A stretch of 34,912 nucleotides of DNA from Candidatus Bathyarchaeota archaeon. Lineage in GTDB: Archaea; Thermoproteota; Bathyarchaeia; 40CM-2-53-6; RBG-13-38-9. The notes below the pieces were generated by a model. The model did no database searches and was not told the DNA's origin. It worked only from the letters and a program-made list of their open reading frames with translations. Positions 24,513 through 33,297 of the stretch are shown here, one piece after another. The stretch spans positions 1-34,912 of the forward strand of contig JAOZGX010000104.1 of assembly GCA_026015185.1 (NCBI GenBank), given 5' to 3'. Position numbers and translations under genes: made by a program. The first letter of the stretch is position 1. Each line of letters opens with the position of its first letter.

Positions 24513-24608
24513 TCATATATTAAGAGAATCTTAAAATCTTTTATTTTTACATTATCATGATTTATAGAATCTAGATGTAAAAAGCACTTTTTTCTAGGGA
24601 TCTGATTG

Positions 24609-25346
24609 ATGAGTAGCATTGTCTCTATGGGCAGAGGGGGTACGGGAAAGACCAGTTTTATCGCTTTATTAACCAAGTATTTTATCGAAAAGGATGAGAC
24701 TCCTTTACTTCTTGTTGATGCTGATCCAGATCAAAGTTTAGCTGAAATGGTTGGAGCTAAGTTAGAAAAGACGATCTCAGAAATTTTGTATGAATTTCTA
24801 GAAGAAGGGGGTAATATAACAGAAGCATCCCCTCAAGAAAGGTTGGAACCTAGAGTATTAGAAAGTTTGTACGAAGGTGAACAATTCGATCTTATGGCAA
24901 TAGGAACCAAATGGAAAGAGGGTTGCTATTGTCTACCAAATGATCTATTAAAGAAGATATTTCCGACTCTAACAAGAAATTATAAGCACGCATTGATTGA
25001 TTCTCCTGCCGGCTTAGAGCATTTGAATAGAAGGATAACGGCTGAGGTGGATTACATATTCGATATTCTCAACCCTTCTAAAAAAGCATTTGACCATCTC
25101 AAAAGAGCCTTTAAGATAATTGAAGAACTGAAAATAAAATACGGAAATCTGTATTTAGTAGGTGGATATAATTTTCCAGAGAGATTATCAAAGCGTGCTG
25201 AAGAAACTGGATTTACATATTTAGGTAAAATTGATTATGATAAGGATTTAGAATCTTATGTTTTGGAGGGGGAGTCTCTTCTTGATTTGCCACTCACTTC
25301 TACAGCCTATATTTCGTTAAAAGAGATTATGAAGAAGATTACCTAA
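24609..25346 (+). CDS. cooC: CooC-type nickel-insertion ATPase for CODH (first copy)
   Basis: A 245-residue P-loop ATPase of the MinD/ParA/CooC group that helps load nickel into the C-cluster of carbon monoxide dehydrogenase. It has a deviant Walker A, GRGGTGKT at residues 8-15, a switch region VDADPDQSLAEMVGAKL, a CxC metal motif (Cys106 and Cys108 in GCYCLPND) and a Walker B-like ALIDSPAGLEHLNRR. CxC is the residue pair by which CooC dimers bind Ni. The frame is also open from TTG 24606, but ATG 24609 is adjacent and more likely. It precedes cdhA by 156 bases but has a T-rich stretch (25382-25392) after its stop, so it may be a separate transcript. A second CooC lies after cdhE. Confidence 0.83.
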   Translation: MSSIVSMGRGGTGKTSFIALLTKYFIEKDETPLLLVDADPDQSLAEMVGAKLEKTISEILYEFLEEGGNITEASPQERLEPRVLESLYEGEQFDLMAIGTKWKEGCYCLPNDLLKKIFPTLTRNYKHALIDSPAGLEHLNRRITAEVDYIFDILNPSKKAFDHLKRAFKIIEELKIKYGNLYLVGGYNFPERLSKRAEETGFTYLGKIDYDKDLESYVLEGESLLDLPLTSTAYISLKEIMKKIT

Positions 25347-25381
25347 TAATCGCTAGCTAAGATTCACTAATCTCTGGACTA

Positions 25382-25392
25382 TTTTTTCTTTT
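25382..25392 (+). terminator. T-rich tract after the first cooC gene
   Basis: Eleven bases, ten of them T, lie 35 bases after the cooC stop and about 20 bases before the cdhA TATA box. A U-rich end of this kind is enough for intrinsic termination in many archaea. Confidence 0.4.
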
Positions 25393-25410
25393 ATAGCGTT
25401 AGTTAGAAAG

Positions 25411-25422
25411 AATATTTATAAC
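25411..25422 (+). promoter_or_regulatory. TATA box of the cdhABCDE operon
   Basis: AATATTTATAAC preceded by GAAAG, which resembles a purine-rich BRE element. A start about 25 bases downstream would be near 25440, leaving a leader of roughly 60-85 bases before cdhA. Confidence 0.5.
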
Positions 25423-25432
25423 AATGTTATAA
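25416..25432. promoter_or_regulatory. 17-bp perfect palindrome overlapping the cdh TATA box
   Basis: TTATAAC (25416-25422) and GTTATAA (25426-25432) are perfect reverse complements around AAT. The left arm is shared with the TATA box, so a dimeric protein bound here would block TBP or be displaced by it. I infer an operator controlling the whole CODH/ACS operon. Confidence 0.45.
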
Positions 25433-25450
25433 TAATTAATCTCCCAGTAT

Positions 25451-25540
25451 ATGAAAGATTTTTTAGTAGCTGAAAAAAATAAGGGTTCTCAATATCGGAT
25501 CCTTGTGTTACGCGGTGGCGTTATTATTGGCCAGACGTAA
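25451..25540 (+). other. 29-codon leader ORF overlapping the cdhA start
   Basis: ATG 25451 opens a short frame (MKDFLVAEKNKGSQYRILVL..., stop TAA at 25538-25540) that runs through all candidate cdhA starts in a different frame. No good ribosome-binding site is visible before it. It may be untranslated chance, a coupling leader, or the original N-terminus of a frameshifted cdhA. Confidence that it is a real gene is low. Confidence 0.2.
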
Positions 25541-27878
25541 GAAAGTTGAATTAGACATAAAAGAATTGAATTCTAGCATCGGTGTAATGAAAGATCTAAA
25601 GCTTTCAATAGGCGGCGTCCTTGAGAAAGCTAAAAAAGAAGAGCTTGGGCCAACATCTTGCCCAAGTGTTACTGATCTTAGAGATTGGGATTTTAAGCTT
25701 CTCCAAAGATATAAGCCCTTCTATATGCCTTTCTGCGACCTTTGCTGCCTTTGTACTTTTGGCAAATGTGACTTAAGCGATGGTAAGAGAGGAGCTTGTG
25801 GACTTGATATGGAGGCCCAACAATCTAGGATCGTATTAATTGCAAGCTGTATAGGTGCTGCCACACACATAAGCCACGCTAGGCATTTAATTGATGAATT
25901 AATTCAGAAATATGGTCGGAAAAATCCAATTGATGTTGGAGGTACAAATGTGGATCTGAATGCTCCTGTAACTCAATTAATAACAGGAATTGAACCTAAA
26001 ACCTTGAGCGACTTGGAAGATATTTTGGACTATCTTGAAACAGAAATTAACCACTTGCTTTCAGCAACTCATACTGGACAAGAAGGTAGCAATATTGATT
26101 TCGAGTCAAAAGTGCTGCATGCAGGAATGATGGATCAAGCCGGATTGGAGATTGCAGATATTGCACAGATTTCAACTTATGGTTTTCCAAAAGGAGATCC
26201 TGAAGCTCCACTTGCAGACATAGGTCTTGGAGTGGTTAATGCGACCAAACCTGTGATCATGATAGTTGGCCATAATGTAACTCCTTCGATTGGAATTATA
26301 GATTATCTTACAGAAAACAACCTCTATGATGAAGTTGAGGTTTGTGGTCTATGTTGTACTTCTCATGATATCACAAGATATAGCCCAAAAGCAAAAATTG
26401 TTGGGCCTATTTCATGGCAACTTCGATTTATTCGAAGTGGAATTCCTGATGTAATTGTAGTAGATGAGCAGTGTATTCGAGCCGACTCATTAGATGAAGC
26501 TAAGAAGATAGGGGCTCCTATAATTGCATCAAGCCCAAAGAACTGCCTAGGCTTAAAGGATAGAACTAAGGATTCCGTGGATGAAATTGTTGCTGATTTG
26601 GTGAATGGGAAAGTATCAGGTGTGTTAATTCTAGATTCAGATAAAGTAGGGGAAGTAGCCGTACGAACGGTAATGGAGATCGCTCCAAAAAGAAGTAAAT
26701 TCAAAACCATTCCTAATTTGGATGAATTGATTAAAAATGCAAAGAAATGTACGCAGTGTGATGAATGCAGAAGAGCTTGTCCAAATGATATGAAAATTTC
26801 AGAGGCAATAAACGATGCTGCAAAAGGTGAACTAACTAAATTAATAAAACTCTATGAGGAATGCATCGGTTGTTCGCGTTGCGAAAATGCTTGCCCTAAC
26901 GAGCTACCAATCCACAGCTTTATTGTGAAAGCAGCTGAGAAAAAATTGAAAGAAGAAAAGTTCAAGATACGTACGGGCAGGGGAGCCATACAAGATGTGG
27001 AGATAAGAAGGGTCGGAGGACCAATTGTTCTTGGAGAGATACCCGGTGTTGTAGCTCATGTTGGATGTGCTAACTACCCGAAAGGTGGAAAAGAAGTAGC
27101 TGAGATGATAGAAGAATTTGCAAAGCGTAGGTATATAGTAGTTACCTCTGGATGTGCTGCTATGTCAGCGGCTATGCATAAGAATGAAGATGGTAAGACG
27201 CCTTATGAAAACTTTTCAGGTGATTTCGATGCTGGTGGTTTATTAAATGTCGGCTCATGCGTATCTAATGCTCACATAGCCGGTGCTGCCATTAAGATTG
27301 CAAGTATTTTTGCAAAACGGAAATTAAATGCAAATTATGAAGAAATTGCTGACTATGTACTTAATCGTGTTGGAGCAGTTGGCATCTCATGGGGAGCCAT
27401 GTCCCAAAAAGCAGCCTCAATAGCGAGTGGGTTTTGGAGGCTTGGCGTTCCAGTCATAGTTGGTCCCCATGGTTCTAAATACAGGAGAATGTTACTTGGA
27501 AGAAAGGACAAAGAAGAAGATTGGTATGTCTATGATGCTCGCACAGGAGAGCGTGTTTATGTAGGTCCAGCACCGGAGCATCTGTTTTATGCAGCTGAGA
27601 CAAAAGAAGAAGCTATGGTAATGACAGCCAAACTATGTATGCGCCCAAATGATACGACCAAGGGTAGGGCAATTAAACTTTCTAATTATATAGATCTTCA
27701 CAAAAGATACTACGGAAAACTCCCTGACGACATACACCTTTACGTACGTCGATTATCAGATGTACCGATTACTATGAAAGATGAAATTGTTCGTATCCTT
27801 GATAAAAAAGACTGGAAAGAGAAAATAATTCCAGATCCAACATTATTACCAAGAATGATTAGAAAAAAAGGAAATTAA
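25503..27878 (+). CDS. cdhA: CODH/ACS complex alpha subunit (carbon monoxide dehydrogenase)
   Basis: CdhA reduces CO2 to CO, or the reverse, at a Ni-Fe-S C-cluster. The protein of about 790 residues has the N-terminal cluster FCDLCCLCTFGKCDL, which holds the B and D clusters, then HIDE-like helical parts with ESKVLHAGMMDQAG and VCGLCCTSHDITRY. Two ferredoxin-type motifs (CTQCDECRRACPND and CIGCSRCENACPNE) are typical of the archaeal form only. C-cluster cysteines appear in VGCANYPKGG, TSGCAAMSAA and NVGSCVSNAH. No ATG start is available. Candidates are TTG 25503, GTG 25515 and TTG 25527; GGTGG lies 8 bases before the last, which I judge most likely and which removes an odd hydrophobic tip. 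cdhB follows one base after the stop. Confidence 0.95.
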   Translation: MCYAVALLLARRKKVELDIKELNSSIGVMKDLKLSIGGVLEKAKKEELGPTSCPSVTDLRDWDFKLLQRYKPFYMPFCDLCCLCTFGKCDLSDGKRGACGLDMEAQQSRIVLIASCIGAATHISHARHLIDELIQKYGRKNPIDVGGTNVDLNAPVTQLITGIEPKTLSDLEDILDYLETEINHLLSATHTGQEGSNIDFESKVLHAGMMDQAGLEIADIAQISTYGFPKGDPEAPLADIGLGVVNATKPVIMIVGHNVTPSIGIIDYLTENNLYDEVEVCGLCCTSHDITRYSPKAKIVGPISWQLRFIRSGIPDVIVVDEQCIRADSLDEAKKIGAPIIASSPKNCLGLKDRTKDSVDEIVADLVNGKVSGVLILDSDKVGEVAVRTVMEIAPKRSKFKTIPNLDELIKNAKKCTQCDECRRACPNDMKISEAINDAAKGELTKLIKLYEECIGCSRCENACPNELPIHSFIVKAAEKKLKEEKFKIRTGRGAIQDVEIRRVGGPIVLGEIPGVVAHVGCANYPKGGKEVAEMIEEFAKRRYIVVTSGCAAMSAAMHKNEDGKTPYENFSGDFDAGGLLNVGSCVSNAHIAGAAIKIASIFAKRKLNANYEEIADYVLNRVGAVGISWGAMSQKAASIASGFWRLGVPVIVGPHGSKYRRMLLGRKDKEEDWYVYDARTGERVYVGPAPEHLFYAAETKEEAMVMTAKLCMRPNDTTKGRAIKLSNYIDLHKRYYGKLPDDIHLYVRRLSDVPITMKDEIVRILDKKDWKEKIIPDPTLLPRMIRKKGN

Positions 27879-27879
27879 T

Positions 27880-28413
27880 ATGAGCTATACACCTTGGCAT
27901 ACTGCAGAGGTACCCGGTCCAAAGAAAGGAATTCCATTATTAAGACCAGAAACGCTTCTTTCGATTTTAAAAAAAGCTAATCATCCAATCTTAATAGTCG
28001 GGCACAGAGCTGTAGAAATTGAAGTGGGTAATAGAAAAATTATAGATTATATTATAGATTTTGTCGAAAATAGTAGGATGCCGGTAATAGCAACAGCCCA
28101 TACAATAAATGATTTTATCAAAAGAGATTTTAATACCGCCATATCGATGTCAGCTATGGATGTCGCAAATAGACTCAGCGATCCCAACTGGAAAGGTCTG
28201 GATGGAACAGGCCAATATGATCTGGCGTTATTCGTGGGGATTCCTTATCAAATGCAATGGTTAATATTATCAGGACTTAAGAATTCTAAACTTAGAACAA
28301 TCAATATAGATGGGTACTTCCAACCTAATGCTTCATGGTCTACTCCAAATTTGTCGCCCTTGGAATTGAAAGAGTTCTTTGATGCTTTATTAGAAAAATT
28401 TGGTGAGAAGTAA
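27880..28413 (+). CDS. cdhB: CODH/ACS complex epsilon subunit
   Basis: CdhB is the small subunit that binds CdhA to form the alpha2-epsilon2 CO dehydrogenase and may help with electron transfer to FAD or ferredoxin. The 177-residue protein has a Rossmann-like, DHS-type fold. Recognisable segments are TPWHTAEVPGPKKGIPLLRPE at the start (the usual CdhB opening), PILIVGHRAVEIE, MPVIATAHTINDFIKRD and DLALFVGIPYQMQWLILSGLK. It starts at ATG 27880, one base after the cdhA stop, and ends just before cdhC. Length is typical (about 170). Confidence 0.93.
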   Translation: MSYTPWHTAEVPGPKKGIPLLRPETLLSILKKANHPILIVGHRAVEIEVGNRKIIDYIIDFVENSRMPVIATAHTINDFIKRDFNTAISMSAMDVANRLSDPNWKGLDGTGQYDLALFVGIPYQMQWLILSGLKNSKLRTINIDGYFQPNASWSTPNLSPLELKEFFDALLEKFGEK

Positions 28414-28414
28414 T

Positions 28415-29797
28415 ATGTCAATGTTCAAAGACATTCCAGTTGATGTAGGAGTTGTATATGAAGGAGAACGAATTAGAAAGTCCGATCTGTATGTTGAACT
28501 TGGTGGACCTAAAATAGAGAGGAAGTTTGAGCTAGTACGAGTTAAAAAAATGAACGAAGTTAAAGATGAAGAGATTAAGATATTCGGTCCAGACATCAAA
28601 GAAATAAAAGAAGGAAGCAGCATCCCCTTCGGGATCTATATTGAGGTTGCTGGTAGAGAGTTAGAAGATGAACTAGAAGGTGTAATCGAAAGGCGAATAC
28701 ATGAATATGCGAATTTCGTTGAAGGATTTATGCACTTGAATCAACGTTATGATATGTGGTGTAGATTAAGTAAGAAATCAGTTGAGAAGGGTTTAAACTC
28801 ATTTAAGCTCATAGGAAAAATATTAATACGATTATTCAAAACCGAACTACCTTTCATCAGAGCTATGCAGGTAACCTTCATTACAGACCCTAAAAAGGTT
28901 AATGAGATGTGGGACGACGCTGTGAAGATATATGAGGCAAGAGATGCAAGAGCAAGAAAGCTCACGGATAATGATGTGAACGAATTCTATGGTTGTGATT
29001 TATGTCAATCATTTGCACCAACTCACATATGTACAATAACACCACAAAGATACTCAAATTGTGGAGCAATAAGTTGGTTCGACGGCAGAGCTGCTTCAAG
29101 AATAGATCCAAAAGGCCCTATATACAAGATCAACAAAGGCGAGTGTTTGGATCCGACTAAAGGAGAATACACGGGAATAAATGAAAATGCGAAAAAGAAG
29201 TCTTTGGGAGAAATAGAACGCGTTTGGCTTTATACAGCTTTTGGGTATCCACATACTTCTTGTGGATGTTTTGAGGGAATATCTTTCTATATTCCTGAAG
29301 TGGATGGATTAGGAATAGTACATAGAGACTTTAGTGGTAAAACTGTAAATGGACTCCCATTCTCCACAATGGCTGATTCTGCAGCTGGCGGAAGACAAGT
29401 AGACGGTTTCCATGGTCTTTCTATTGAATATATGAGATCGAGGAAGTTTCTCCAAGTCGATGGGGGATGGAATAGAATTGTATGGATGCCGAAGACTATT
29501 AAAGAGCGTCTTAAAGATTTCATTCCCAAAGATATCTATGATAAAATCCCAGCAGAGGATGATGTTAAGAATATCGAAGGTTTGAAGGATTTCCTAAAGT
29601 CTCATGAACATCCAATAATTGAGCGATGGAAAGAAATGCCTGTTGAAGCTGAAATCCCAGAAGTTGAAGAGATCTCCGTAGAAACCTCAACGCCTTTGGT
29701 TGGTATGCCGATTTCAAGTGGCGGATACAAGATTATTTTGAAAGGTGCGAAGATTCAAGCGAAAAAGATTATCATCAAAGCCCCTAAGAAAAAGTAG
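28415..29797 (+). CDS. cdhC: CODH/ACS complex beta subunit (acetyl-CoA synthase)
   Basis: CdhC makes acetyl-CoA from CO, a methyl group and CoA at its Ni-Ni-4Fe4S A-cluster. The 460-residue protein is the short archaeal form without the N-terminal CODH-contact domain of bacterial ACS. A-cluster cysteines are in FYGCDLCQSFAPTHIC (Cys194, 197, 206) with NCGAISWFDGRAASRID after it, and in SCGCFEG (Cys283 and 285), the C-G-C pair that bridges the two nickels. The C-terminal tail GGYKIILKGAKIQAKKIIIK is usual for CdhC. The frame is open from TTG 28400, inside cdhB, but GGTGAG at 28402-28407 is well placed for ATG 28415. All ligands look intact. Confidence 0.95.
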   Translation: MSMFKDIPVDVGVVYEGERIRKSDLYVELGGPKIERKFELVRVKKMNEVKDEEIKIFGPDIKEIKEGSSIPFGIYIEVAGRELEDELEGVIERRIHEYANFVEGFMHLNQRYDMWCRLSKKSVEKGLNSFKLIGKILIRLFKTELPFIRAMQVTFITDPKKVNEMWDDAVKIYEARDARARKLTDNDVNEFYGCDLCQSFAPTHICTITPQRYSNCGAISWFDGRAASRIDPKGPIYKINKGECLDPTKGEYTGINENAKKKSLGEIERVWLYTAFGYPHTSCGCFEGISFYIPEVDGLGIVHRDFSGKTVNGLPFSTMADSAAGGRQVDGFHGLSIEYMRSRKFLQVDGGWNRIVWMPKTIKERLKDFIPKDIYDKIPAEDDVKNIEGLKDFLKSHEHPIIERWKEMPVEAEIPEVEEISVETSTPLVGMPISSGGYKIILKGAKIQAKKIIIKAPKKK

Positions 29798-29808
29798 TTG
29801 ATGAAAAG

Positions 29809-31017
29809 TTGGTAGAGAAGGAGAAAAAGAAGTCAGAAGATAGCATCAACATAGATATCCTAGATACTTTGAATAAATTCGAAGAATTAGAACTTGAAGA
29901 TGTAGAACTCGAAGTGGGTGAGCTAGAACTCTGGATTCAACCAGGTGCTGGAAAAGTTACAGTGGCCCCAAGAGTTGAGCCTGAAGAAAAACCAACAAGA
30001 ATGCTAGAGGTAGAATTCAAACCTCCAATCATGACTTATCCAGGAAAAATATTGGAAGTTAAACTTGGAGCCACGAAAAAAGAAGGTGGAAGTCGAAGCA
30101 AATCACTTGTAATTGGTGGAGAGACTACTCTACCATTCTATAATTTTGAGTCAAAAATGATTCACAAACCGGTTATTTCTTTAGATGTTTTCGATACCAA
30201 AATTCCATTAGCTAAACCTGTTAAAAAAGAATTCGAAGAAGTTCTGGAAGACCCTTCTGCATGGGCAAAATTTTCAGTCGATAAATTCGGAGCAGAAATG
30301 GTAAATCTTCATCTTATAAGTATAGATCCTTTAATAAAAGATACCAAGCCCAAAGATGCAGCTAAAACCGTTGAGAATGTACTCCAAGCGGTTGATGTTC
30401 CAATAGCTGTTGGTGGATGTGGGGATCCAGAGAAGGATCTAAAAGTTTTTGATAAGATTGCAGAAGTGGCGGAAGGGGAAAACATTCTCATAAACTCTGT
30501 GACTCTAGACATGAATGTAGAAAAAATGGCTGATATTGTTAATGACCACGGCCATACAATTATTGCATTCACTTCGATGGATCTAGAAGATGCTAAAGAA
30601 TTGAATAGAAAGTTGTTCAGTTTTCTTCCACGAAATAAAGTCGTTATTGATACAACGACTGCTGCTTTAGGTTATGGTCTTGATTACGCATTCACAGTAA
30701 TGGAACGAACTCGTATAGCAGGCCTAATGGGAGATGCGCAAATACAAAATCCGCTCTCGTCTGGAACTACTAATGCTTGGGCTGCTAGAGAAGCATGGAT
30801 GAAGATGGATCCTAAATGGGGTCCAAGAGAATTACGTGGACCTATCTGGGAAACTGTTACTGCATTAACTCTTCTATTAGCCGGTGTAGATTATTTCATG
30901 ATGATGCATCCAAGTGCTGTAAAAACGGTAAAAAATGTCATTGAAAACCTTACGAGTCATTCCAAAATTCTGAAGCCTGAAATCGCGTCAAATTGGGTAA
31001 CTAAAAATTTGGGATGA
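29809..31017 (+). CDS. cdhD: CODH/ACS complex delta subunit (corrinoid Fe-S protein small subunit)
   Basis: CdhD pairs with CdhE as the corrinoid Fe-S protein that carries the methyl group to CdhC. The 402-residue protein has a charged N-terminal tail (residues 1-70, rich in glutamate and lysine), then a TIM-barrel part starting near ISLDVFDTKIPLAKPV. Typical blocks are VGGCGDPEKD, GENILINSVTLDMNVEKMADIV, VIDTTTAALGYGLDYAFTVMERTRIAGLMGD, and PLSSGTTNAWAAREAWM. The only start codon near the front of the frame is TTG 29809. The ribosome-binding site is weak, suggesting translational coupling to cdhC 11 bases upstream. cdhE follows 3 bases after the stop. Confidence 0.94.
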   Translation: MVEKEKKKSEDSINIDILDTLNKFEELELEDVELEVGELELWIQPGAGKVTVAPRVEPEEKPTRMLEVEFKPPIMTYPGKILEVKLGATKKEGGSRSKSLVIGGETTLPFYNFESKMIHKPVISLDVFDTKIPLAKPVKKEFEEVLEDPSAWAKFSVDKFGAEMVNLHLISIDPLIKDTKPKDAAKTVENVLQAVDVPIAVGGCGDPEKDLKVFDKIAEVAEGENILINSVTLDMNVEKMADIVNDHGHTIIAFTSMDLEDAKELNRKLFSFLPRNKVVIDTTTAALGYGLDYAFTVMERTRIAGLMGDAQIQNPLSSGTTNAWAAREAWMKMDPKWGPRELRGPIWETVTALTLLLAGVDYFMMMHPSAVKTVKNVIENLTSHSKILKPEIASNWVTKNLG

Positions 31018-31020
31018 AAC

Positions 31021-32463
31021 ATGACAGAAAGAGAAGTCAAGAAGGTTAGTATCAAGGAGATTAGTCCATTAGATGTATACAAACTTTTACCCAGAACTAA
31101 TTGTAAAATATGTGGTGAAGAAAATTGTATGGCCTTCGCTACAAAAGTAGTAAATCGTGAGCTCGTTTTAGAAAAATGTACTCCATTAATAGATGAGGAT
31201 AAGTACAAGAAGAATTATCAGATCCTTTGGGAGATGCTCAAACCACCGGTCAAAGCAGTCAAAATAGGCGAGGGTGAGAAGGTTGTTACTATTGGTGGAG
31301 AATTCGTGATGTACCGCCACGAATTTACTTACTACAATCCAACAGCAATAGCTATTGATATCCCAGATGATCTTAATAATGAAGATATCTCTACAAGAGC
31401 TAACCAAATTCAAGATTTTATATACCAATATATTGGTCGCGATCTAAAACTCGATTTAGTAGCGATAAGATCGGTTTCAAACAAACCTGAAAAATTTGCT
31501 ACAGCTGTAAAAGAAGTTGTAAAAGCCGTAAAACTTCCCATAGTGCTATGTTCTCTCAATCCAAAAGTTATGAAAGCAGGTCTTGAAGCTTGTAAGGGAA
31601 AGAGACCTCTTATTTTTGCAGCTACAAGAGAGAACTGGCATGAGATGGCTGATTTAGCTCTAACATATGATTGTCCTTTAGTTGCATCTGCCCCTAATGA
31701 TCTTAAAGTTATCAAGTCACTCACAAAAACTTTAATTGGATATGGAATTGAGGACCTAGTACTCGATCCTGGAACTTTTTCTGATAAGGGACTTGATATT
31801 ACTATCAACAATTTAACAATGCTTCGTCGTTTATCTTGTAAGATAGGGGATGAATTGTTAGGTTTTCCATTGATTGGAACTCCAATTATTGCATGGACAA
31901 ATGATAAAGAATCGCCTGATAGCAAAATGTGGGATGAGTCTTATCTTGCTTCAATGCTTGTAACAAGATATACTGATATCTTAGTTTTGCATAGTCTTGA
32001 AGGGTGGGCATTATTACCATTAATTATCTTAAGAGATAATTTGTATACAGATCCTAGAAAACCTATATCAGTAAAAGCTGGATTAAGAACCTTTGGAAAA
32101 CCAAATGAGAACTCACCAGTGCTTATGACTTCAAACTTTGCGCTTACATATTTTACAGTTGCTTCAGACATAGAGAAGATTGATTGTTATCTGATCGTTA
32201 TTGATACTGAAGGCAATTCTGTTGAAAGTGCTGTTGCGGGGAGGAAACTTACATCAGATAAGGTTGGAGAAGCCATCAAATCAACGGGCATAGAAACGAA
32301 AGTCAAACATAAAAAGTTGATAATTCCTGGAAGAGCTGCCAGAATAAGTGGTGAGATCGAGGAGGCAAGTGGATGGGATGTCATTGTAGGATCTTTAGAT
32401 TCTTCTGGCATTCCAGCTTTTCTTCACGAGAAATGGCAGGAGAAAAAAGTAGCTCAGAAATAG
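31021..32463 (+). CDS. cdhE: CODH/ACS complex gamma subunit (corrinoid Fe-S protein large subunit)
   Basis: CdhE accepts the methyl group from methyl-H4MPT onto its cobamide. The 480-residue protein starts with the 4Fe-4S domain, with Cys28, 31, 36 and 53 in NCKICGEENCMAF...EKCTPL, the low-potential cluster that reactivates Co(II). A TIM barrel follows (TFYNPTAIAID-like HEFTYYNPTAIAIDIPDD, DLVLDPGTFSDKGLDITINNL), and then the B12-binding domain at the C-terminus (SSFALTYFTVASDIE-like NFALTYFTVASDIE, LIIPGRAARISGEIEEASGWDVIVG). All parts appear present and of usual length. It ends the core cdhABCDE block; cooC starts 21 bases later. Confidence 0.95.
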   Translation: MTEREVKKVSIKEISPLDVYKLLPRTNCKICGEENCMAFATKVVNRELVLEKCTPLIDEDKYKKNYQILWEMLKPPVKAVKIGEGEKVVTIGGEFVMYRHEFTYYNPTAIAIDIPDDLNNEDISTRANQIQDFIYQYIGRDLKLDLVAIRSVSNKPEKFATAVKEVVKAVKLPIVLCSLNPKVMKAGLEACKGKRPLIFAATRENWHEMADLALTYDCPLVASAPNDLKVIKSLTKTLIGYGIEDLVLDPGTFSDKGLDITINNLTMLRRLSCKIGDELLGFPLIGTPIIAWTNDKESPDSKMWDESYLASMLVTRYTDILVLHSLEGWALLPLIILRDNLYTDPRKPISVKAGLRTFGKPNENSPVLMTSNFALTYFTVASDIEKIDCYLIVIDTEGNSVESAVAGRKLTSDKVGEAIKSTGIETKVKHKKLIIPGRAARISGEIEEASGWDVIVGSLDSSGIPAFLHEKWQEKKVAQK

Positions 32464-32484
32464 ATTTTCGATCTGAGGATAGTT

Positions 32485-33261
32485 ATGAAGATTGCTATTA
32501 CTGGAAAAGGTGGCGTTGGTAAAACATTTATCACTGGCACATTAGCACGTTTGCTAGCTCGTGATGGATTCGATGTCTTGGCAATAGATATCGATCCAGC
32601 CATGAATCTCTCATATGCTCTGGGCATAAAAGCCGAGATGGCATCCAAAATAATCCCCATCAGCGAAAATCAGGAACTCATTGAGGAGAGAGTCGGAACC
32701 GGACCAGTGTATAGTCTTACACCCAATGTTAAAGATATTGCAGAGAAATACGGAGTTAAAGGACCGGAGGGTGTTCTACTTCTTGTAATGGGAACTGTAC
32801 GTTCAGGTGGATCCGGATGTATGTGTAATGCAAATTCGCTAATTCATGCATTAATACGACATTTGATGTTGGAACGAAAAGATGTAGTTATCATGGATAC
32901 AGAAGCAGGTTTAGAACACTTAGGTCGAGCTACAGTTAAGGGATTTGAGATTTTATTGTGTGTTGTTGAGCCTGGAAAACAATCATTAGCAACTGCCAAA
33001 AAGATCAGTGATTTAGCAAAAGACCTAGGTATTAAGAAAGTATTTGCTATAGCAAATAAAATTATGAAAGAGGAGGATATGAACTTCATAGAGGAGAATC
33101 TCAAAACATATGGTATTAAAATAATGGGCTCTGTACCTTTTGATGAAGAAATTCTTAAAGCAGATAATATGGCTATAGCTCCAATAGATTTTGCATCGAA
33201 TTCGAATGCTGTAAAGGCAATAAAGGGATTCAAAGATTTCATTGAAAAAGAGTTTCAATAA
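32485..33261 (+). CDS. cooC: CooC-type nickel-insertion ATPase for CODH/ACS (second copy)
   Basis: A 258-residue P-loop ATPase of the CooC/MinD group. It has GKGGVGKT at residues 7-14 (the deviant Walker A with signature lysine 8), AIDIDPAMNLSYALGI, the Ni-binding CxC motif (Cys112 and Cys114 in SGCMCNAN) and a MDTEAGLEHLGR segment. It is closer to classical CooC than the first copy at 24609, which has GRGGTGKT with arginine in place of the signature lysine. It sits immediately after cdhE, the position expected for a factor that loads nickel into CdhA or CdhC. ATG 32485 has GAGGATAG upstream. Confidence 0.9.
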   Translation: MKIAITGKGGVGKTFITGTLARLLARDGFDVLAIDIDPAMNLSYALGIKAEMASKIIPISENQELIEERVGTGPVYSLTPNVKDIAEKYGVKGPEGVLLLVMGTVRSGGSGCMCNANSLIHALIRHLMLERKDVVIMDTEAGLEHLGRATVKGFEILLCVVEPGKQSLATAKKISDLAKDLGIKKVFAIANKIMKEEDMNFIEENLKTYGIKIMGSVPFDEEILKADNMAIAPIDFASNSNAVKAIKGFKDFIEKEFQ

Positions 33262-33297
33262 AAAACTCACATCTTAGGGCATGGTGATTTAGATAAT

